Assembly (NCBI GenBank): GCA_015486105.1
Contig: WFSI01000082.1
Span: forward strand, 1-32,150
Origin: Aquificota bacterium
Lineage (GTDB): Bacteria > Thermosulfidibacterota > Thermosulfidibacteria > Thermosulfidibacterales > B14-G1
Direction: 5' to 3'
DNA length: 32,150 nucleotides
The position numbers and the translations under genes were made by a program. The notes below the pieces were generated by a model, which ran no database searches, was not told where the DNA came from, and saw only the letters and a list, made by a program, of their open reading frames with translations. Of this stretch, positions 25,929 through 32,150 are shown piece by piece (the stretch's first letter is position 1; the number at the start of each line of letters is the position of its first letter).

Positions 25929-28172
25929 ATGGAAAGGGAAGACAAGCTAAACTTAAAGATAATCGACGCATTAGGGGAATCTGTCGTCATCTTAAATAAA
26001 GATCTGGAGGTCCTTGAAGCCAACAAAGCAACAGAAAAATTGCTGGGTCTATCTAAGAAGGAAATTTTAGGTGAAAAGTGCTTTAAACTCTTTCATGGAA
26101 AGAACGATCCTCCCGAAAACTGCCCCCGCTCTTCTGCTCAAAAGGGCAATGAAGGAATCTATGATGAGATCCAAGAACCCCACTTAGGGAACCACTGGTT
26201 TCAAGTCTACATAAAACCCCTGCCAAACTCCAAAATGATCCATGTCCTAAGAGACATAACCCCTTGTAAAGACATGGAAAGACATTTGAAAGCAGAGAAA
26301 GAAAAGCACAGGGCGCTTCTGGACAACGCCCTGGTACCCATATACGAAACCACACCAGAGGGAAGACTTATCTACGCCAATCCCGCTTTTGTAAGGGCCT
26401 TTGGATACATGTCTTTCAGAGAAATAAAAGGCATCAACGTGTCCCAGCTCTGGCTCTATCCCGAAAAGCGACAGTGGTTCAAGGAGGCCATGGCCCAAGA
26501 TGGGAAAGTCGACGCTATAGAGATAAAACTCAAAGACCGATGGGGGAAACCCTTCTGGGTGTTAGCCTCAGGCATCGCAGTGAGAGACGATACCGGTAAA
26601 GTTGCGAAGTATCAGGGCACCTTCATCAACATCACCCGGATTAAAGAGGCAGAAGAAAAACTCAAGGAGTCGGAAAAGAGATACCGAGAGCTATTCCAAG
26701 AGTCAGCCGCTGGCATCTTCCGCACTACCCCAGATGGAGAAATCCTTATGATGAATCCCAGATCTCTGGAGATCCTGGGATTCAGAGACTTAACAGAGCT
26801 TAAGCACTCAAAGGTAGCCCAGGATGTCTATTACAACCCTGAAGGCAGGGAAGCCTTCAAAAAGCACCTGGAAAGCAGAGGCAAACTGGAGGGCTACGAG
26901 ATCCAGCTTAAAAGAAAGAATGGCAGCCCTGTATGGGTAAAGATGTACGCCAGGGTTCACTACGACCAGGAGGGGAAACCCCTTTACTACCACGGAACCG
27001 TCATAGATATAACCAAGCAGAAGGAATTGGAGATCCAACTCAGGCAGTCCCAAAAGATGGAAGCCATTGCCAGATTAGTAGGGGGAATAGCCCACGATTT
27101 CAACAACATTCTCACCACTATCATAGGTAATATAGAGCTGGCCCAGATGAGCAACAACCACATTGAAGCTGTTCAATCCTACTTGGGGAAAGCCAAGAGA
27201 TCCTCGGAAAAAGCCACTAAACTTATCTCACGGCTTCTCTCCTTCAGTAAACCCCGGACAACCTCAAAGGAACTGATAGACCTAAACGATCTGGTCCAAT
27301 CCGTCTTGGACGTGTTCCAGCACACCATAAGGGAAGACATCAAGGTGATCACTGATCTAAGCCCACAAAGCCCCTTGGTAGCCGCCGATCCCCTTCAAAT
27401 GGAACAGGTGTTGATCAATCTTGTGATTAATGCTGTAGATGCCATGCCCCAAGGGGGAACCCTCACCATATCCACAGCCAGGGTTCAAACAGAAAGTGGG
27501 GAGAGCCCTCACGATACCCTCATCCCTGCAGGTTCTTATGGTCTCCTTTCCGTGTCTGACACGGGAATAGGCATGGGCCAAGAGGTACAAGAAAAGATCT
27601 TTGAGCCCTTCTTCACCACTAAACCCATAAACAAAGGGTCAGGGCTTGGTCTATCTATGGTTTACGGCATTGTAAAACACCATGGGGGCCATATAGAAGT
27701 ACGAAGCAAGGTAGGAAGAGGTTCTACCTTTAACGTGTTTATCCCAGAGGTTAGCAATAAGCAAAGATCTCTCCAAGTTATCCCCCCAAAGAAGACCCCC
27801 ATTACCAAAGGAAAAGGCACCATACTCCTTGTGGAAGACCAGGGGGAACTCCGGGAAGTACTGACAGCCTTCTTGGGAGAGCTGGGATATGAGGTCTTGG
27901 AAGCCCCTGACGGCAAAGAAGGGTTAGAGAGATTCCAGGAGCACCGGGAGAGAATAAACCTTATCATTTCAGACATCGTGATGCCCAAGATGAGCGGAAC
28001 CCAACTGGTCCAAACCGCCCAGGCCCATAACCCCTCCATCAAAGCCCTCCTCATATCCGGCTACGGAGGAGGACATGTGACAGAAGATATTGAAAGGCTA
28101 TACCCCATTATGCAAAAACCCTTCACCCTAAAAGAGATCGCCCATAAGGTGAAAGAGATACTGGAGGACTAA
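25929..28172 (+). CDS. Hybrid sensor histidine kinase, three PAS domains plus receiver
   Basis: From the ATG behind GGGAGAAG the product has 747 residues and no membrane helix, so it is cytoplasmic. Order: PAS1 (about 10-115, 'ALGESVVILNKDLEVLEANKATEKLLG', with 'GEKCFKLFHGKNDPPENCP' carrying two Cys), PAS2 ('LLDNALVPIYETTPEGRLIYANPAFVRAFG'), PAS3 ('LFQESAAGIFRTTPDGEILMMNPRSLEILG'), HisKA with 'GGIAHDFNNILTTIIGNIEL', HATPase ('LINLVINAVDAMP', 'SDTGIGM', 'GSGLGLSMVYG') and a C-terminal receiver ('TILLVEDQGELREVL', phospho-Asp in 'LIISDIVMPKMSG', Lys in 'MQKPF'). Part of the ORF-track start adds eight residues without a ribosome site. The PAS1 cysteines may bind a metal or heme. The output partner is unknown. 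Confidence 0.93.
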   Translation: MEREDKLNLKIIDALGESVVILNKDLEVLEANKATEKLLGLSKKEILGEKCFKLFHGKNDPPENCPRSSAQKGNEGIYDEIQEPHLGNHWFQVYIKPLPNSKMIHVLRDITPCKDMERHLKAEKEKHRALLDNALVPIYETTPEGRLIYANPAFVRAFGYMSFREIKGINVSQLWLYPEKRQWFKEAMAQDGKVDAIEIKLKDRWGKPFWVLASGIAVRDDTGKVAKYQGTFINITRIKEAEEKLKESEKRYRELFQESAAGIFRTTPDGEILMMNPRSLEILGFRDLTELKHSKVAQDVYYNPEGREAFKKHLESRGKLEGYEIQLKRKNGSPVWVKMYARVHYDQEGKPLYYHGTVIDITKQKELEIQLRQSQKMEAIARLVGGIAHDFNNILTTIIGNIELAQMSNNHIEAVQSYLGKAKRSSEKATKLISRLLSFSKPRTTSKELIDLNDLVQSVLDVFQHTIREDIKVITDLSPQSPLVAADPLQMEQVLINLVINAVDAMPQGGTLTISTARVQTESGESPHDTLIPAGSYGLLSVSDTGIGMGQEVQEKIFEPFFTTKPINKGSGLGLSMVYGIVKHHGGHIEVRSKVGRGSTFNVFIPEVSNKQRSLQVIPPKKTPITKGKGTILLVEDQGELREVLTAFLGELGYEVLEAPDGKEGLERFQEHRERINLIISDIVMPKMSGTQLVQTAQAHNPSIKALLISGYGGGHVTEDIERLYPIMQKPFTLKEIAHKVKEILED

Positions 28173-28208
28173 ACTAAGGAGGATCCTTCAGGCCAGCAAG
28201 AACACAAA

Positions 28209-28234
28209 AAGGGCGCCTTTTAAAAGGCGCCCTT
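28209..28234. terminator. Bidirectional terminator
   Basis: AAGGGCGCC-TTTTAAAA-GGCGCCCTT is a perfect palindrome between the convergent hybrid kinase and lipoprotein genes. The nine-pair arm plus A/T core works in either direction, with A and T tracts on both sides. Confidence 0.85.
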
Positions 28235-28248
28235 AAGACAAAGTACCT

Positions 28249-29217
28249 TTACCGAACCAGGGTACTGTAAATCCAGCCTATACGTCCATCCGGCAAAGTC
28301 ACCTGATACCAGTTACCTTGCTGCCCCATGGCCTTGAGCTGAGTACCGGGGTTGATTTTTGTGAGAATGGAATGACTGGTCCCTGGCCCTGTTCTCACAT
28401 TGGCACTCTTTATTACCTGAAGAGGCCTCACCTGGGGAAAACTCACGTAGCTGGCAACCTCACCCGACGGAACGGAGCGGTTTGACTCACCATACCTATA
28501 ATACCTTTGAGGCATCATCTGGGCTATGGCATTGATGGCGTTGTTAAGCATAACCCTGACAGCCTTCTCCATAGGGGTGTTCTTGTAAGCACCCAGAGCA
28601 CCACCGAGATATACATTGTGACTCACACGGGCTCCTAATCCTGTCAAGGCCCCCCAACTGGTGGCCTTGCCCTCCACAGTGGTGGCATTGATCACCCGGC
28701 CCGTCCTCACATCCACCAACCGAATGTCCGCTGCTATATAGGCATTTCTTAGATGCCCTGCTACACCACCCAAGACCTTGCCAAACAGACCTCCAACACC
28801 AGCCCCACCGCCGGTGTAGTTGGGCTCAAAGGCCGTAACGGCCCCCACTACCAACACGTCTGCTGACTCCACCTGGCCCTTCTGAACAGCCTTCCTCTCA
28901 TTCACATAACCAGACTGGCCCAGCTCCAACTCCTTTTTTACCTCTTCAAAACCCTCGCCTCTCTCGAGAACCACAAAACGCCCCGTGCGAAAGAGGGCCG
29001 TGGCCAACATGTCGGATAGACCACTTCCAATTTCGCCAGTGCACTTAGCCGCTTTGCACTTGAAGCTGGCCACAGCAATCCTGGCCTTTGGCCCATGGTA
29101 AGTAAGGGCCTCCTGAACAGTAGGCCCACCCGACTGGACATTGGTCGTGGTCTCTTGACAGGCAGCCAGGGTAAAAACCAGAATAACCATGGCTGTGTAC
29201 CTTACCAATCTCCCCAT
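28249..29217 (-). CDS. CsgG-like lipoprotein with C-terminal SH3 domain
   Basis: Starting at the ATG behind AGGGAGG, the 322-residue product has a lipoprotein signal (VRYTAMVILVFTLAAC, lipobox LAAC at about residue 20). The next 200 residues resemble the CsgG/curli-assembly fold: 'KARIAVASFKCKAAKC', 'GSGLSDMLATALFRTGRFVVLERGEGFEEVKKELELGQSG', 'ADVLVVGAVTAFEP', 'IAADIRLVDVRTGRVINATTVEGKA'. The last 60 are a bacterial SH3 domain ('KSANVRTGPGTSHSILTKINPGTQLKAMGQQGNWYQVTLPDGRIGWIYSTLV'). CsgG itself forms a secretion channel; the glycine-rich loop 'YTGGGAGVGGLFGKVLGGVAG' sits where a channel loop could be. SH3 probably binds the cell wall. Function is inferred only. Confidence 0.85.
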   Translation of the reverse strand: MGRLVRYTAMVILVFTLAACQETTTNVQSGGPTVQEALTYHGPKARIAVASFKCKAAKCTGEIGSGLSDMLATALFRTGRFVVLERGEGFEEVKKELELGQSGYVNERKAVQKGQVESADVLVVGAVTAFEPNYTGGGAGVGGLFGKVLGGVAGHLRNAYIAADIRLVDVRTGRVINATTVEGKATSWGALTGLGARVSHNVYLGGALGAYKNTPMEKAVRVMLNNAINAIAQMMPQRYYRYGESNRSVPSGEVASYVSFPQVRPLQVIKSANVRTGPGTSHSILTKINPGTQLKAMGQQGNWYQVTLPDGRIGWIYSTLVR

Positions 29218-29315
29218 ACCCAACCTCCCTATTAAGATCTTTTACTCTTCTCCATTGTCTTAGAAAATAAGTTACAATAGAATCCCTTCTAAAACAAGAT
29301 AGGAGGTTTATGTCC

Positions 29316-30164
29316 ATGTTAATAAAATCACCCCAGCCTTTCTCTTCCCGCTGTTATGTGTTGGGTTCCAGGTATTTCCCCCTTTTCTGGTTGGACACAG
29401 AGCCCCCCATCTTAGTCGAAGGAGGGGTCTCAGGAGTGATCCCGCTGGTGCTGAAACAGATGAAGTTCCTCTCCCTAAGCCCCCCGCAGCAAGTAATCCT
29501 TCTTCATGAGCACCCCGATCATGTATCGGGCCTCCCCCTCCTGAAGGCCCAGTGGCCTCACTTAGAAGCGGTAGCATCTCCTAAAGCATCCCGGCTTCTC
29601 TCCAAAGAGAAAACGATACAATCCTATAAAGAAACCGACAGGTTCTTCACTAAGGTGTTAATAGAGCAGGGTGAAGGGGAAGAAGCAGGATGGAACGATT
29701 TCCTCCCCCCTATGCCTATGAAACCCGAGAGTTTACCTCCAGGCATCCACATCATCTCCACTCCAGGCCATAGCCCTGGATCCATAGCCCTTTTTTGGGA
29801 AAAAGAAGGAATCCTCTTCACCTCCGACGCCTTGGGGTACTACTCCTCTAAGAATAAACATTTTCCTCTGTTCTTCCAAAGTTTAGCCCTATATTTAGAC
29901 TCCATCCATAGCATGGAAGATATAAAACCTGCAACCTTGGTTCTGGGACACCTCCATTACTTCGAGAAGGAACAGGTTCCCCAGGTTTTCCAGAGATCCC
30001 GAGAAGAAGCCCTTAGGCTGGCAGAAAAAATAAAGACCCAAGGGAAAGATGCAGAAACCATGACCTTCAAAGCCATATTCCAGGACGAACTCACCATTCT
30101 CTATCCTGAGAAAATAACCAAAAGCCTCGCGAGGCTCTTGGTAAAAAGGTCCCTGGAAAGCTGA
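29316..30164 (+). CDS. Metallo-beta-lactamase-fold hydrolase
   Basis: A 282-residue product with the MBL core: 'ILLHEHPDHVSGLPLL' (HxHxDH), 'GIHIISTPGHSPGSIALFWEKEGILFTSDALGYY' (metal-bridging His and Asp) and 'TLVLGHLHYF'. The N-terminal region 'CYVLGSRYFPLFWLDTEPPILVEGG' fits the usual first beta sheet. AGGAGG lies nine bases before the ATG at 29316 and only three before the ORF-track ATG at 29310, so I prefer the later start. It precedes the gate-type membrane gene by 13 bp. Substrate is unknown; glyoxalase II-like, lactonase and sulfur-related activities are all open. Confidence 0.88.
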   Translation: MLIKSPQPFSSRCYVLGSRYFPLFWLDTEPPILVEGGVSGVIPLVLKQMKFLSLSPPQQVILLHEHPDHVSGLPLLKAQWPHLEAVASPKASRLLSKEKTIQSYKETDRFFTKVLIEQGEGEEAGWNDFLPPMPMKPESLPPGIHIISTPGHSPGSIALFWEKEGILFTSDALGYYSSKNKHFPLFFQSLALYLDSIHSMEDIKPATLVLGHLHYFEKEQVPQVFQRSREEALRLAEKIKTQGKDAETMTFKAIFQDELTILYPEKITKSLARLLVKRSLES

Positions 30165-30177
30165 GGAAACCACAGGC

Positions 30178-31116
30178 ATGAAACTCACTCTCCATCTCTA
30201 CATCGCTACTTTGATCAAAGTTGCCATCATGGTTTTAGGCGGGGTGATCCTGGGCAAGGTGATGGAGGAAAAGAGGTGGATCAGGTTCTTTAGGGTCCTC
30301 ACCCGGCCCATACTAAAAACCGCTCATCTTCCTACCTCCTGCGAAGGGGCCCTGGTCACCGCCTTAGTCTCAGGATACGCTGGAGACGCCCTCTTATCCC
30401 TGCACTACAGGGAAGGTGAGCTCTCAGCCCAGCAGGTGATCCTCTCCTCCATGATTCTCAACCTACCCCTCTTCCTCTCCTTTGCCCCCCTCTTGGTGGG
30501 TATCGTCTACCCCCTTATGGGATGGGTAGGCCTGGTCTACATAGGCTGCCAGATCCTGGCCAGCTTCGGCCTCATGCTGGCAGCCATGGTCATAGGTAGG
30601 CTCAAGTTACCACCGGAAACATGGGAAGATGACAGAAATAACAACCATGGGCCTTCGCCTCCTATCTACAAGGTCTTTAAAAAGGCTCTGAAGGAGGGTT
30701 CCTACATCACCCTTAGGATTATCCTCATCACTGCTCCCATCATGGGTCTGGTATTCTATCTTGTAAACGCAGGGTTCTTTCAGGTGCTTCAAAGGGCCTT
30801 GGCCAGCCATCTCCTATTCCCGGGTCTGCCCCCATCCGCCCTTACCGTAAGCGCAGCCCACGCCGTCCACATAGCAGGAGGAGCCGCTGTAGCCGGAGTT
30901 CTACTACAGGGAGGAATCATCACCCCCAAGGAGGCGGTGCTCGCCATGCTCTTGGGCAATGCCGTTGGCACCCCTTTCAGGAGCCTCCGCCTCAACCTCC
31001 CCCGCTACGCCGCCCTGTACCCCACCCGTTTGGCCCTTAGCATCATCCTCACCAGCCAAGGGGTGCGGGTTGTGATGGTCCTCCTCCTCTATTTCATCAT
31101 CCTGGCTCTCTGGTAG
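30178..31116 (+). CDS. Nucleoside-recognition (gate)-domain membrane protein
   Basis: The 312-residue product has about eight hydrophobic helices. The pattern 'TLIKVAIMVLGGVILGKVMEEKRWIRFFRVLTRPILKTAHLPTSCEGALVTALVSGYAGDALL' and the later 'GSYITLRIILITAPIMGLVFYLV' with 'AAHAVHIAGGAAVAGVLLQGGIITPKEAVLAMLLGNAVGTPFRSLRLNLPRY' is typical of the gate/nucleoside-recognition superfamily seen in SpmA/SpmB-like and related transporters. The transported compound is unknown. It follows the metallo-hydrolase by 13 bp, so they form a pair. Its last 213 bp are overlapped by the antisense tail of DUF4387. Confidence 0.8.
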   Translation: MKLTLHLYIATLIKVAIMVLGGVILGKVMEEKRWIRFFRVLTRPILKTAHLPTSCEGALVTALVSGYAGDALLSLHYREGELSAQQVILSSMILNLPLFLSFAPLLVGIVYPLMGWVGLVYIGCQILASFGLMLAAMVIGRLKLPPETWEDDRNNNHGPSPPIYKVFKKALKEGSYITLRIILITAPIMGLVFYLVNAGFFQVLQRALASHLLFPGLPPSALTVSAAHAVHIAGGAAVAGVLLQGGIITPKEAVLAMLLGNAVGTPFRSLRLNLPRYAALYPTRLALSIILTSQGVRVVMVLLLYFIILALW

Positions 31117-31431
31117 AGGAATCTCCACGTCCAACCAGGGGGCGTGCTGCTGGGCCCCATAGACATCGGTATCACCAACACATCCCGAAGGCACAGGCCT
31201 CGCTATAGTAGCCTTAAAAGCATTGGCCTGGGGCACATCCACCAGACAGAGCACTTTATGTAAAGGAACACCGTACATCCTGGCCACCAAGTCCCTGGTG
31301 ATGACCCCTGCAGATCTCACCAGGTCAAAGGTCTCCCTGTCGGGAAAGATAAGATCAAAGGTCAACTCAAAGGGACCTGCATTCTTGCTTCGGATCACCT
31401 CGGCCAAATCTGCCAGTCTCACCTTTTTCAA
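30904..31431 (-). CDS. DUF4387 protein with long non-conserved C-terminal tail
   Basis: The first 105 residues match DUF4387: 'VRLADLAEVIRSKNAGPFELTFDLIFPD', 'SAGVITRDLVARMYGV', 'QANAFKATIARPVPSGCVGDTDVYGAQQHAPWLDVEIPLP'. Family members usually end here. In this copy the frame runs on for about 70 residues of acidic, glycine-rich sequence (ESQDDEIEEEDHHNPHP..., ...EAEAPERGANG), all antisense to the membrane protein gene and starting where that gene's stop codon lies. The start overlaps the AtuA-like gene by 4 bp (ATGA). DUF4387 genes commonly pair with AtuA-family genes, probably as a small subunit. Confidence 0.85.
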   Translation of the reverse strand: MKKVRLADLAEVIRSKNAGPFELTFDLIFPDRETFDLVRSAGVITRDLVARMYGVPLHKVLCLVDVPQANAFKATIARPVPSGCVGDTDVYGAQQHAPWLDVEIPLPESQDDEIEEEDHHNPHPLAGEDDAKGQTGGVQGGVAGEVEAEAPERGANGIAQEHGEHRLLGGDDSSL

Positions 31432-32150
31432 GGACCCACCTCCATGAACTCTATCCCAAAGGGCTCCAGGGGATCATCCACCTTCACGAGATGGTGGACG
31501 TTAAAGACCCACACGGGACCCAGGGGGATATCCGAAGGAGAATAGGGAAGGGCCAGATTACCTGCCGTGGCCTTACGCCCATCATAATGGTAATGCATGA
31601 GGAAAGACCGGGCAAAGGAGCATAGGGTCTGGGCCTCTTCCTGGGTAGATGCCACCGCCTCAAAAACCAAACCCAACTCGTGAGAAGAGATGACCTTTAC
31701 AGGCTCCAAGGGACCCATGACACCATTCCTCCCATAAATGTGAAAAATCACCCCCCAATCCCCGGCACCGAAGTAATCCTCCAAAGCCCTTTTAGTAGCA
31801 TCCTGCCATTCCTCCACCCGGGAAATCATAATGGGATCCCTAACACCAGCAATAAAAATAGAACGATAGGCCTCAAAACGGGCTCCTTCCAGTTTTATCC
31901 AGCATTCCTGGGCAGGTTCAAAGGCTGACCCCCTCACCTCTACCCTCCTCTCCCCCACTTGATGAAAAGAGGTCCCAGAAAGATTCATCACACCTTCAGG
32001 ACCTGGAATGTGATAGGGATCGGACTTCTCGTACAGGGAATGGGCCGCCACCGATACCTCTGTACATCTCCGGGCAGGGTTTAGGGGCTCCACCAAGAAA
32101 GAGTCCTCCCTTAAGGTACCCAACATTGAGTCCGAGGCACTGCCAGGTAC
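31428..32150 (-). CDS. AtuA-family (DUF1446) protein, C-terminal part, cut by window edge
   Basis: The ORF-track start at 32126 is internal: eight further codons (VPGSASDS) continue in frame to the right edge, so the gene is truncated by the window. The 240 residues seen contain 'SMLGTLREDSFLVEPLNPARRCTEVSVAAHSLYEKSDPYHIPGPEGVMNL', 'WIKLEGARFEAYRSIFIAGVRDPIMI' and 'VWVFNVHHLVKVDDPLEPFGIEFMEVG', which match the C-terminal half of acyclic terpene utilisation AtuA-type proteins. In Pseudomonas AtuA belongs to the citronellol/geraniol pathway; in anaerobes these genes with DUF4387 probably act on an acyl-CoA, which is inference. Confidence 0.82.
   Translation of the reverse strand, partial: VPGSASDSMLGTLREDSFLVEPLNPARRCTEVSVAAHSLYEKSDPYHIPGPEGVMNLSGTSFHQVGERRVEVRGSAFEPAQECWIKLEGARFEAYRSIFIAGVRDPIMISRVEEWQDATKRALEDYFGAGDWGVIFHIYGRNGVMGPLEPVKVISSHELGLVFEAVASTQEEAQTLCSFARSFLMHYHYDGRKATAGNLALPYSPSDIPLGPVWVFNVHHLVKVDDPLEPFGIEFMEVGP

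Overview
The window looks like a chromosomal stretch from a Gram-negative, anaerobic, Desulfobacterota-like bacterium. This is inference from gene content. It has an lpxI-lpxB-msbA lipid A cluster, a tRNA for selenocysteine, a class-I-type hydroxylamine reductase (hcp) behind a perfect FNR/HcpR-type box, DUF4416 next to tyrS, an archaeal-style IF-2B-like protein overlapping tgt, and an AtuA/DUF4387 pair. Genes are tightly packed, with many 4-40 bp overlaps. No database search was possible, so family calls rest on motifs read in the translations.

Layout. 1-2347 (-): three GT4 glycosyltransferases, the first cut by the left edge. 2430-3482 (-): a secreted beta-sandwich/OmpA protein. 3636-5625 (-): tgt and an IF-2B-like gene behind a promoter whose spacer holds a perfect inverted repeat. 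5824-6135 (+): a small unknown protein. 6145-7993 (-): tRNA-Phe, trxA, a 57-residue FmdB-type zinc ribbon missing from the ORF track, ruvX and coaX, probably one transcript. 8080-13825 (+): a degenerate ATP-grasp protein, lpxI, lpxB, msbA, a DUF374 acyltransferase and sfsA. The promoters of these two divergent units use the same bases as their -35 hexamers.

13941-18098 (-): a Spy/CpxP-like protein, a zinc anti-sigma factor and an ECF sigma factor (probable envelope-stress module), then an NtrC-like regulator without GAFTGA and without the Walker B acidic pair, and its NtrB-like kinase. 18127-21553: a half-size GDT1 transporter (-), a NudL-type Nudix enzyme (+) whose end overlaps rlmB (-), DUF4416 (-) and tyrS (-). 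21861-24259: an AT-richer pair, a B12/radical-SAM enzyme (+) and a polysaccharide deacetylase (-), perhaps acquired.

24399-28172: an FNR/HcpR-type promoter drives an hcp gene that has lost about 175 internal codons and changes frame at the junction. selC (-) follows with its own consensus promoter, then a three-PAS hybrid histidine kinase. 28209-32150: a bidirectional terminator, a CsgG/SH3 lipoprotein (-), a metallo-beta-lactamase-fold hydrolase and a gate-type membrane protein (+). DUF4387 (-) has a tail antisense to that membrane gene, and an AtuA-family gene is cut by the right edge.

The strongest leads are the broken hcp behind an intact promoter, the degenerate NtrC-type regulator, the fused divergent promoters linking tRNA-Phe/trxA to lipid A synthesis, and the pseudo-ATP-grasp gene at the head of the lipid A operon. 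I found no CRISPR array, transposase, toxin-antitoxin pair or recognisable defence system.
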